From positions 105,517 through 113,796 of the forward strand of contig DKQG01000053.1 in NCBI GenBank assembly GCA_002471575.1: 8,280 nucleotides of DNA. The letters are read 5' to 3'. This document shows positions 1 to 6,122 of this stretch, one piece after another. The DNA comes from Alphaproteobacteria bacterium UBA7314 (GTDB taxonomy: Bacteria; Pseudomonadota; Alphaproteobacteria; MPNO01; UBA830). Under the pieces are notes generated by a model, which was not told the DNA's origin, did no database searches, and saw nothing but the letters and a program-made list of their open reading frames with translations. The position numbers were made by a program, and so were the translations under genes. Position 1 is the stretch's first letter; each line of letters begins with the position of its first letter.

Positions 1-20
1 GCACCTGGAGGCGAAGGAAA

Positions 21-50
21 AGAAAAAGGGTCCGGGAAATCCGGACCCTT
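21..50 (-). terminator. Intrinsic terminator of the tRNA-Ala transcript
   Basis: A perfect 10-bp stem (26-35 pairing with 41-50) closes a 5-nt loop (36-40). Read on the minus strand, the stem is followed at once by five T, then C and four more T. It starts only 5 nt after the CCA end of the tRNA gene, which is the usual place for a Rho-independent terminator of a single-tRNA transcript. On the plus strand the stem is not followed by a T run, so it works in one direction only. All of this is visible in the sequence; termination itself is inferred. Confidence 0.9.
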
Positions 51-55
51 CTATC

Positions 56-131
<76 letters not shown>

Positions 132-154
132 GGGTATTTGAGTTTGCGGCGCGC

Positions 155-183
155 ACTCTATGCAGGCCGGCGCGGCGCCGCAA
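155..183 (-). promoter_or_regulatory. Candidate sigma-70-type promoter for tRNA-Ala
   Basis: On the minus strand, TTGCGG (183-178) and TAGAGT (160-155) are exactly 17 nt apart. The next bases are GCGCGCC, a GC-rich discriminator of the kind seen at stringently controlled stable-RNA promoters. The predicted start near 148 leaves about 17 nt of 5' leader before the mature tRNA. The hexamers match the E. coli consensus at 3/6 and 4/6, so the call leans on spacing, position and discriminator. Transcription could also read through from the upstream protein gene. Confidence 0.4.
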
Positions 184-193
184 TGACTAATTT

Positions 194-607
194 TCAGTTT
201 TCGCGATCGCCGTGGTCGTCCTTGGCATTTTCCAGCGCTTCCGAAACATCCGGATCCTCGTCTATGCCGGCGTTTTCGCTGTCGTCGGCCAGAAGATCTT
301 CGTCGCCGTCGTCGCCAAGATTGATATCGTCATCGACCTCCAACGCGTCGTCACCGTTGTCGTCCACGAGAAGTTCTTCGTCTTCTGACGCCGTTTCCTC
401 CGACCCCGCCACCTTCTCTTCGGCCTTCGCTTTCGCTTGGCTTGCCGCCGCGCGCGCGCGCCTCGGCCTCACAAGTGCAAGCGGATCGAATTCCGCCTCG
501 CAGGACGGGCAAATGATCGGATCGCGTTGCATGTCGTAGAAACGCGCGCCACAACTTAGGCACGACCGTTTCAGCCCCCATTCCGGCTTCGCCAAGTCGG
601 TCTCCAT
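194..607 (-). CDS. TIGR02300-type zinc-ribbon / 'FYDLN acid' family protein
   Basis: A 137-residue protein of unknown function. The N-terminus carries two CxxC knuckles, C16/C19 and C33/C36, which should hold one zinc ion. Between them is FYDMQRDP (23-30), matching the family hallmark FYDLN-R-DP with Leu-Asn replaced by Met-Gln. A short basic Ala/Arg/Lys segment (47-61) follows, then a highly acidic tail (62-137) in which 34 of 76 residues are Asp or Glu. There is no signal peptide or membrane segment, so it is probably cytoplasmic. The ATG at 607 is fixed by an in-frame TGA immediately upstream (610-608); no good Shine-Dalgarno is visible. A TTGACA lies at 660-655 on this strand, but no convincing -10 matches it. 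It is divergent from aroA and upstream of tRNA-Ala. The family is known to me mainly from alphaproteobacteria; a nucleic-acid or protein-binding role is only a guess from the zinc ribbon and acidic tail. Confidence 0.85.
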   Translation of the reverse strand: METDLAKPEWGLKRSCLSCGARFYDMQRDPIICPSCEAEFDPLALVRPRRARAAASQAKAKAEEKVAGSEETASEDEELLVDDNGDDALEVDDDINLGDDGDEDLLADDSENAGIDEDPDVSEALENAKDDHGDREN

Positions 608-710
608 TCAGAGTTTGAAATCGATGGCCAGCCTTTGCCATGTTCGGCGGGGCCTGTCAAAAGCAAAATAGACCAAACGACATTTACCCTGCTTGCCTCT
701 GCCGCGAAGT

Positions 711-2093
711 ATGGTACAGACGCCGTCGTGGCACCACCGCCGCACCCGTAATCAGGATGATCTTTTGACCAGATTCGCAGGCCGTTCCGGCAACGCGCTG
801 ATAGGAAGAACCAAGGTCCCCGGCGATAAATCCATTTCGCACAGGGCCCTGATGATCGGTGCTGTTTCTATCGGCCGGACTTCTGTTTCCGGGCTGCTGG
901 AAGCGGAGGATGTCCTGTGTACCGCGGTGGCGCTGCGGGCGCTTGGTGCCGGTGTTGAGAAAATGGGACAGGACTGGATCGTCGATGGTGTTGGGGTCGG
1001 CGGGCTGACGTCGCCTGACGATATTCTCGATCTGGGCAATTCGGGGACCGCCGCCAGATTGTTGCTGGGACTTATGGCGACCCACGATCTGACGGCGCAT
1101 ATCACCGGTGATCATTCTTTGCGGTCCCGTCCAATGAACCGGGTAATCGATCCGCTGTCTCGTATGGGTGCCTTTTTCCATGCGCGGGACGGAGGCCGTA
1201 TGCCACTGGTCGTGCACGGGGCCACGGAACCCATCCCGCTGGAGTACGAGGTGCCGGTGCCCTCGGCGCAGGTCAAGTCGTCGGTGTTGTTCGCCGGGCT
1301 GAACACGCCGGGCACGACAACGGTGATCGAAGGGGAAGCGACGCGGGATCATACCGAGCATATGCTGAAGGCGTTTGGCGCCGACCTTGATGTTACGGTC
1401 GCCGATGATGGCGTGAGGCGTATTTCTCTGACCGGCTATGCCGAATTAGAGGCGCGCGACGTGGTGCTTCCGGGCGATCCTTCGTCGGCTGCATTTCCAG
1501 GTGTGGCTGCACTGATGGTGCCGGGCTCAGACGTCACCATTGAAAATATCGGTCTCAATCCCCTGCGGGCTGGCCTGTTCGAAACATTGCAGGAGATGGA
1601 CGCCGACATCGAGATAACAAACGTGCGCGACCAGTCCGGCGAACCGGTTGGCGATATCACGTTCCGACACGGTCCCCTGACAGGCGCCGATATACCCGCA
1701 GCACGGGCGCCGTCGATGATCGACGAATATCCGATTGCGGCCATGGCGGCGGCCGTCGCGTCCGGCGAAACCCGGTTCCGCGGACTTGCCGAATTACGGG
1801 TCAAGGAGAGCGACAGGTTTGCGGCTATAGTTGACGGGCTGGTCGCTTGTGGGGTGCCGGCGCGCGCGGACGGAGATGACATTGTCGTCACCGGGCAGGG
1901 AGGTCCGCCCCCGGGCGGCGCCGAAGTCCATGTCAATCTCGATCACCGTATCGCCATGGCGTATCTGGTACTTGGCCTTGCTTCGGCAAAACCGGTGACG
2001 ATCGACGATGCGGCCGCGATAGAGACAAGTTTCCCCGGGTTTCTCGAATTGATGACGGGTCTTGGCGCCGACATCGCCCCCGTCGGAGATTGA
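711..2093 (+). CDS. aroA: 3-phosphoshikimate 1-carboxyvinyltransferase (EPSP synthase)
   Basis: AroA joins phosphoenolpyruvate to shikimate-3-phosphate, the sixth step to chorismate, in the cytoplasm. From the ATG at 711 it has 460 residues. Visible signatures are PGDKSISHR (37-45, substrate-binding Lys40), NSGTAAR (110-116), SAQVK (185-189), RDHTE (212-216), SMIDEYP with catalytic Asp338, LRVKESDR with Glu366, and LDHRIAM with His412. GDKS, SAQVK and RDHTE make it resemble the Agrobacterium/CP4 'class II' enzymes more than E. coli AroA, but it keeps Gly112 where CP4 has Ala. The start is uncertain. TTG 693 would give 466 residues. TTG 765, preceded by AGGA 7 nt upstream, would give 442 and fits the usual distance to PGDKS. 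ATG 711 has only weak upstream purines. It overlaps a possible cmk TTG start and sits 2 nt from the preferred one, so the two genes are co-transcribed. No convincing promoter was found in 608-710. Confidence 0.97.
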   Translation: MVQTPSWHHRRTRNQDDLLTRFAGRSGNALIGRTKVPGDKSISHRALMIGAVSIGRTSVSGLLEAEDVLCTAVALRALGAGVEKMGQDWIVDGVGVGGLTSPDDILDLGNSGTAARLLLGLMATHDLTAHITGDHSLRSRPMNRVIDPLSRMGAFFHARDGGRMPLVVHGATEPIPLEYEVPVPSAQVKSSVLFAGLNTPGTTTVIEGEATRDHTEHMLKAFGADLDVTVADDGVRRISLTGYAELEARDVVLPGDPSSAAFPGVAALMVPGSDVTIENIGLNPLRAGLFETLQEMDADIEITNVRDQSGEPVGDITFRHGPLTGADIPAARAPSMIDEYPIAAMAAAVASGETRFRGLAELRVKESDRFAAIVDGLVACGVPARADGDDIVVTGQGGPPPGGAEVHVNLDHRIAMAYLVLGLASAKPVTIDDAAAIETSFPGFLELMTGLGADIAPVGD

Positions 2094-2095
2094 CG

Positions 2096-2731
2096 GTGGC
2101 GGTCGTGATCGCGGTCGATGGCCCAGCGGCGAGCGGTAAGGGCACCCTGGCACGCCGCCTGGCGGCCGAACTCGGCTATGCCTATCTGGATACCGGTCTC
2201 TTGTATCGGGCCGTCGGCCTGTCGCTGATCCGTGCCGGAGAATATCCCGGCGACGCGGTTGCTGCGACGGTTGCCGTTGAGAGCCTCAAAGTTGCCGATA
2301 TGGATTTCTCGGACCCGACGTTGCGCGATGAGGAAACCGGGCATGCGGCCGGTATCGTCGCCGCCAACCCGGCAGTCCGGGAGGCACTGATTGATCTGCA
2401 GCGGAACTTTGCCGCCGCCCCGCCTAACGCCGCGCTTGGTGCTGTGCTCGATGGGCGCGACATCGGTACGGTCATTTGCCCCGACGCGGACTACAAATTC
2501 TTCATCGATGCGGATATTGGGATCCGCGCGGAGCGCCGGGTAAAGGAGTTGCAGGAAAAGGGAGATCCGAGTATACCTTCGCGCGTTCTGCAGGATATGA
2601 AGGAACGTGATCACCGGGATCGTACCCGAGCAGTCGCACCTTTGGCACCCGCAGCGGACGCGTCTGTCATCGATACGACAAATCTAAACGCGGACGCCGT
2701 ATTCGCCTTGGCAATTTCCTTTATCCGTTAA
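2096..2731 (+). CDS. cmk: (d)CMP kinase, cytidylate kinase
   Basis: Cmk phosphorylates CMP and dCMP with ATP, recycling pyrimidine nucleotides for RNA, DNA and phospholipid synthesis. The 211-residue length is within the family range. Motifs are the P-loop GPAASGKGT (9-17), YLDTGLLYRAV (30-40; YLDTGAMYR in E. coli-like enzymes), GRDIGT (120-125), and the lid/CMP-binding RDRTR (174-178) followed by PLAPAADASVIDTT. I prefer GTG 2096: it has GGAG (2085-2088) 7 nt upstream. TTG 2090, which would overlap the aroA stop, leaves only 1 nt to the same GGAG. The 2-nt gap to aroA implies translational coupling. The pairing aroA-cmk-rpsA is widely conserved in proteobacteria, which supports all three calls. 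Confidence 0.96.
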   Translation: MAVVIAVDGPAASGKGTLARRLAAELGYAYLDTGLLYRAVGLSLIRAGEYPGDAVAATVAVESLKVADMDFSDPTLRDEETGHAAGIVAANPAVREALIDLQRNFAAAPPNAALGAVLDGRDIGTVICPDADYKFFIDADIGIRAERRVKELQEKGDPSIPSRVLQDMKERDHRDRTRAVAPLAPAADASVIDTTNLNADAVFALAISFIR

Positions 2732-2836
2732 CGGGACAAATGGAACAGTTTATCGGGTCTCCCGGGCAGACGCCTTAAATGGTGCATGTCCCGTTTTCGC
2801 GTTTTCTGCTCCGGAAAGGGAAAACCAGGATTTAAC
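2730..2836 (+). promoter_or_regulatory. Structured leader of rpsA with long-range inverted repeat
   Basis: A 9-bp perfect inverted repeat joins 2730-2738 (overlapping the cmk stop codon) to 2787-2795. The 48-nt loop holds a second hairpin, GGGTCT (2755-2760) pairing with AGAC plus a bulged G plus CC (2768-2774). Right after the outer stem come two T4 runs (2794-2797, 2802-2805) separated by CGCG, a terminator-like or attenuator-like arrangement. The rpsA Shine-Dalgarno AGGA (2827-2830) lies 32 nt further on. E. coli S1 is known to repress its own mRNA through a folded leader; a similar role here is inference, as is any pausing at the T runs. No clear -35/-10 pair was seen. Confidence 0.35.
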
Positions 2837-4654
2837 ATGGCTACAGAAACCTCAACCGCTGCAGGCGCAGCACCCAAGGAAGATTTCGCCGCCCTCCTCG
2901 AAGAAAGCTTCGGCGATGGCGAGCTTACCGAAGGCTCGGTCATCAAGGGCACTGTTCTCTCGATCGAGGGCGACAACGTCCTGATCGACGTCGGACTGAA
3001 GTCCGAAGGCCGAGTGCCGCTCAAGGAATTTGGCGTACCGGGACAGGCTGCCGAAATCGGCGTCGGCGACGTCGTCGATGTCTATCTCGAACGAATGGAA
3101 AATAAGAGCGGAGAAGCCGTCCTCAGCCGTGAGCGCGCGCGCCGCGAAGAAGCTTGGACGCAGCTTGAAATCGCGTTTGAAAAGACCGAGCGGGTCACCG
3201 GGACGATCTTCGGGCGGGTCAAGGGCGGGTTTACCGTCGATCTGTCGGGCGCCGTGGCCTTCCTGCCGGGCAGCCAAGTGGATGTACGCCCCATTCGCGA
3301 TGTCGGCCCGCTGATGGGTACGCCGCAGCCGTTCCAAATCCTGAAAATGGATCGCCGGCGGGGCAATATCGTAGTGTCGCGCCGTGCCGTTCTGGAAGAA
3401 TCGAGGGCCGAACAGCGTAACGAGCTTCTCGCCAACCTTAAGGAAGGCCAGATTCTCGAGGGCATGGTCAAGAACATCACTGACTACGGTGCGTTCGTCG
3501 ATCTCGGTGGTGTCGACGGCCTGTTGCATGTCACCGACATCGCATGGCGCCGGATCAATCATCCGACCGAGGCATTGACGATCGGCCAAACGGTAAAGGT
3601 TCAGGTCATTCGCTACAACTCGGAAACCCAGCGTATTTCGCTCGGCATGAAGCAGCTTGATGCGGATCCTTGGGAAGGCGTGGAGCTGAAATACCCGATC
3701 GGCACCAAGTTTATCGGCCGTGTCAGCAACATCACTGACTATGGCGCATTCGTCGAACTGGAGCCGGGCGTTGAAGGCCTGGTGCATGTGTCCGAAATGA
3801 GCTGGACGAAAAAGAATGTTCATCCCGGCAAGATTGTCTCGACCAGCCAAGAAGTTGACGTCATGGTGTTGGAGGTCGATTCCCAGAAACGTCGGATCAG
3901 CCTCGGTCTGAAACAGTGCCATGACAATCCATGGGACGCTTTTGCAGCCGCGCATCCGGTTGGCGGTGATGTCGAAGGCGAGATTAAAAATATCACAGAG
4001 TTCGGTCTGTTCGTGGGCCTCCCCGGCGAAATCGATGGCATGGTGCATTTGTCCGACCTATCGTGGGACGCCAACGGCGAGGAGGCCGTGAAGGAATACG
4101 AAAAAGGTCAGATGGTGACGACGCGCATTCTCGATATCGATGTCGAAAAGGAACGCATTAGCCTCGGCGTCAAGCAGCTCTCGGAGGATCCGCTTGCCGG
4201 TGCTATCGAAGGGATCAAAAAGGGCGATACCGTTACCTGTACGGTAACGGCCGTCACGGACGGTGGCCTCGAAGTGACAGTGTCCGGCTCGCTGCCGGGG
4301 TTCATTCGCCGCGCTGATCTGTCTCGCGAACGCAGCGAACAGCGTCCTGACCGGTATGCCGTCGGCGACCGTGTCGATGCCCGCGTCAACAATATCGACA
4401 AGCGGGACCGTAAGCTGAGCCTTTCGATCAAGGCCCACGAAATGGCTGAAGAGAAGCAGGCGATGGCCGATTTTGGTTCGTCCGATTCCGGTGCCAGCCT
4501 TGGCGACATCCTGGGCGCTGCTCTGAGTAAGGCTCGGGAAGAAGGCGAAGAAGAAGGCGAAGACGTCGCCGCGGCCCCGGCCGGGGAGGCTGCGACCTCC
4601 GGGGTAGAGCCTGCGGAAGAGTCACCCGCCGAGGACGATCAGGAGAAATCCTGA
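2837..4654 (+). CDS. rpsA: 30S ribosomal protein S1
   Basis: S1 binds the 5' region of mRNAs and docks them on the 30S subunit; it is essential in most proteobacteria. The 605-residue product has six OB-fold S1 repeats, starting near residues 32, 118, 202, 287, 374 and 461. Repeats 3 and 4 are the most canonical (NITDYGAFV, HVTDIAW/HVSEMSW), and they share a 14-nt identical stretch at 3473-3486 and 3728-3741. Repeats 1 and 2 are the divergent ribosome-binding type. A conserved SLGDILGAAL segment follows repeat 6, then an acidic Glu/Ala/Pro tail of about 36 residues that makes the protein longer than E. coli S1 (557). ATG 2837 was chosen for its AGGA 6 nt upstream and the family-like N-terminus. 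An in-frame ATG at 2786 would add 17 residues but has no Shine-Dalgarno. A structured leader lies upstream, and a strong hairpin covers the stop codon. Confidence 0.98.
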   Translation: MATETSTAAGAAPKEDFAALLEESFGDGELTEGSVIKGTVLSIEGDNVLIDVGLKSEGRVPLKEFGVPGQAAEIGVGDVVDVYLERMENKSGEAVLSRERARREEAWTQLEIAFEKTERVTGTIFGRVKGGFTVDLSGAVAFLPGSQVDVRPIRDVGPLMGTPQPFQILKMDRRRGNIVVSRRAVLEESRAEQRNELLANLKEGQILEGMVKNITDYGAFVDLGGVDGLLHVTDIAWRRINHPTEALTIGQTVKVQVIRYNSETQRISLGMKQLDADPWEGVELKYPIGTKFIGRVSNITDYGAFVELEPGVEGLVHVSEMSWTKKNVHPGKIVSTSQEVDVMVLEVDSQKRRISLGLKQCHDNPWDAFAAAHPVGGDVEGEIKNITEFGLFVGLPGEIDGMVHLSDLSWDANGEEAVKEYEKGQMVTTRILDIDVEKERISLGVKQLSEDPLAGAIEGIKKGDTVTCTVTAVTDGGLEVTVSGSLPGFIRRADLSRERSEQRPDRYAVGDRVDARVNNIDKRDRKLSLSIKAHEMAEEKQAMADFGSSDSGASLGDILGAALSKAREEGEEEGEDVAAAPAGEAATSGVEPAEESPAEDDQEKS

Positions 4655-4660
4655 TCGTCT
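4633..4660 (+). terminator. Strong stem-loop spanning the rpsA stop codon
   Basis: Bases 4634-4644 pair perfectly with 4649-4659 (11 bp, plus a G-U pair at 4633/4660), closed by a GAAA tetraloop (4645-4648). The TGA stop (4652-4654) is inside the right arm. No solid T run follows (TCGCGCGATTTCGTTT), so it is a weak intrinsic terminator at best. It may instead cap the abundant rpsA message against 3' exonucleases and lower read-through into sppA. The fold is directly visible; its function is inferred. Confidence 0.45.
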
Positions 4661-4703
4661 CGCGCGATTTCGTTTGCGGGCACCTTTTGAGGTTGCCTGA
4701 GCC

Positions 4704-5621
4704 ATGATGGCTTACGGTTCAGATTATCTTGTGGATCGCCGTCGGCTCAAACGCCGGCTCACATTCTGGCGTATAGCTACGGTCGTTGCTGTCGTTGCGG
4801 CGATCGTAATCGGCTACGGCCGTTTCGGCGGCCCGCTTGGCGGCGGCGATTTCATTGCCAGGGTCGAAGTAAAGGGCGTCATTCTTCACGATGACGACCG
4901 GATCCGGGAAATCCGTGAGCTTGCCAAGGATGATAGCGTCAAAGCGGTTATCGTTCGCATTGACAGTCCCGGCGGGACGGTCGTCGGCGGCGAGACTCTT
5001 CACAATGCGTTGCTCGCGCTCGGCGAAGAAAAACCCTTGGTAGCAGTTATGGACGGCATCGCGACGTCCGCCGCCTATATGACTGCGATTGCTACAGATC
5101 GCCTGTTTGCGCGCGAAGGCACACTGACGGGGTCGATCGGTGTCATTCTACAGACGACGGAAATCACCAAGCTGTTGGAAATGGTAGGTGTTTCGGCACG
5201 CTCTTTCAAAAGCGGCTTGCTGAAGGCGACACCGTCGCCGCTGGAACCTCTCACGCCCCAGGTCGCCGCAGCGACGCAGTCACTGGTAGCCGAAATGTTT
5301 CGAATGTTCCGTGATATGGTGTTATTGCGTAGGGGAATGTCACCTGCCGAAGCCCGCAAATTCTCAGACGGGCGCGTATTTACTGGGCTGCAGGCGCTGA
5401 AGGCCGGACTTATCGATCAGATCGGCGGGGAAGAAGACGCCAAGGCGTGGCTCACGGAACAGAAAAACGTGCCCGCCGGCCTAAAAATCCGCACTATTCG
5501 GATCAAACCCGATGCGCCGAACCTGCTGGTCCGGCTCGATAGCTTGGCTCGAAAAACGATTTTGTCTGAACGACTTACACTTGACGGGCTGATTTCCATC
5601 TGGCACCCTTTCCACCATTGA
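4704..5621 (+). CDS. sppA: Signal peptide peptidase SppA, short form (peptidase family S49)
   Basis: This membrane-anchored serine protease degrades signal peptides left in the inner membrane after secretion. The 305 residues fit the short, single-domain SppA found in Bacillus and alphaproteobacteria, not the roughly 600-residue E. coli form. A basic N-terminus (RRRLKRR, 12-18) precedes one transmembrane helix (about 21-38), with the catalytic domain outside the cytoplasm. Ser122 in GIATSAAYM is the likely nucleophile, and Lys174 in SGLLKATPSP the general base of a Ser/Lys dyad. Their 52-residue spacing equals that of B. subtilis SppA Ser147/Lys199 as I recall it. LTGSIGVI and DGRVFTGLQAL, conserved in the family, are present. 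The more usual ASGGY/ASAGY at the nucleophile reads TSAAY here. Two adjacent ATGs (4704, 4707) could start it; GAGG lies 11 nt before the first. It sits between rpsA and ihfB, which are adjacent in E. coli. Confidence 0.93.
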   Translation: MMAYGSDYLVDRRRLKRRLTFWRIATVVAVVAAIVIGYGRFGGPLGGGDFIARVEVKGVILHDDDRIREIRELAKDDSVKAVIVRIDSPGGTVVGGETLHNALLALGEEKPLVAVMDGIATSAAYMTAIATDRLFAREGTLTGSIGVILQTTEITKLLEMVGVSARSFKSGLLKATPSPLEPLTPQVAAATQSLVAEMFRMFRDMVLLRRGMSPAEARKFSDGRVFTGLQALKAGLIDQIGGEEDAKAWLTEQKNVPAGLKIRTIRIKPDAPNLLVRLDSLARKTILSERLTLDGLISIWHPFHH

Positions 5622-5725
5622 TATAGGGAATTCTATGCACCCAGCAGCGGAGATGCAGCTGGCGGAGAGAACAAGCATTCCCGGTCATATGGGGCATGGG
5701 ACACTGCCAGAAACCGGAAAGACAA

Positions 5726-5744
5726 TTCTCCGGAAAACGGAGGG
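5726..5744 (+). promoter_or_regulatory. Hairpin covering the ihfB Shine-Dalgarno
   Basis: CTCCG (5728-5732) pairs with CGGAG (5738-5742) across a GAAAA loop, and two U-G pairs extend the stem (5727/5743, 5726/5744). The right arm contains GGAGG, the best ribosome-binding sequence upstream of ihfB (ATG at 5755). If it forms in RNA it would hide that site. This is a visible fold; regulation by it is inference. It could be opened by ribosomes translating the in-frame upstream ATG at 5635, by S1 protein, or simply by melting. Confidence 0.4.
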
Positions 5745-5754
5745 GCGCCGAAGA

Positions 5755-6039
5755 ATGACAAAATCAGAGCTGATTTTGAGACTGGCGGAGGACAACCCAC
5801 ATCTCTACCAGCGGGATGTGGAACGCATCGTTTCTACGATTTTCGATGAAATTTCAACGGCGCTTGCGCGCGGCGACCGGGTTGAGCTTCGTGGCTTCGG
5901 CGCGTTTTCCGTCAAAACGCGAGAAGCGCGGACGGGCCGCAATCCACGAACCGGCGAATCCGTCAGCGTCGCGAAAAAATCCGTGCCGTTTTTCAAGTCC
6001 GGCAAAGACCTGCGCGATCGCCTGAACGGCCGGAAATAG
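5755..6039 (+). CDS. ihfB: Integration host factor subunit beta
   Basis: IHF-beta pairs with IHF-alpha to bind and sharply bend DNA, assisting recombination, replication and sigma-54 promoters. At 94 residues it equals E. coli IhfB in length. The HU/IHF fold is clear: an N-terminal helical dimerisation part (3-40), RGFGAF (46-51), and the DNA-intercalating beta-arm with GRNPRTG (61-67), where Pro64 is at the E. coli position. The beta rather than alpha or HU assignment rests on MTKSELI at the start, LRGFGAFSV, and the rpsA-side location. ATG 5755 gives the canonical N-terminus; GGAGG lies 11 nt upstream, partly in a hairpin. The frame is open back to ATG 5635, which has AGGGAA before it and would add 40 residues with no family character. 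sppA ends 133 nt upstream. Confidence 0.95.
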   Translation: MTKSELILRLAEDNPHLYQRDVERIVSTIFDEISTALARGDRVELRGFGAFSVKTREARTGRNPRTGESVSVAKKSVPFFKSGKDLRDRLNGRK

Positions 6040-6122
6040 AGTTGTCCGGCGACAGGACGCCGCACACCGTACTTCAGTCTTCGCCTGCGGTATCCGGGTA
6101 AATACGGGAACGCCCTGATAAA

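Noticed and set aside
632..660. TTGACA at 660-655 as -35 of a promoter for the zinc-ribbon gene
   Set aside because: The -35 is perfect, but the sequence 17 nt on (CAAAGG) is a poor -10, and nearby spacings are no better. It remains possible but is not supported enough to list.
684..1361. 225-codon minus-strand open frame over the 5' half of aroA
   Set aside because: It lies antisense to clear AroA motifs, has an Arg/Gln-rich composition without family features, and ends beside the aroA start. It is a shadow frame.
1943..2614. 223-codon minus-strand open frame across the aroA-cmk junction
   Set aside because: It is antisense to conserved Cmk and AroA residues, with no motif and no ribosome site.
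2786..2836. In-frame upstream ATG adding 17 residues to S1
   Set aside because: It has no Shine-Dalgarno and falls inside the leader inverted repeat, while ATG 2837 has AGGA at good spacing and a family-like N-terminus.
2852..4048. 398-codon open frame on the minus strand across rpsA
   Set aside because: It is antisense to a highly conserved S1 gene, has no recognisable motif, and reads as the reverse complement of GC-rich rpsA codons. Long antisense frames are expected at this GC content.
6040..6122. Short inverted repeats after ihfB as a terminator
   Set aside because: The pairing is only about 5 bp with no T run, so there is no reason to separate ihfB from lapA.
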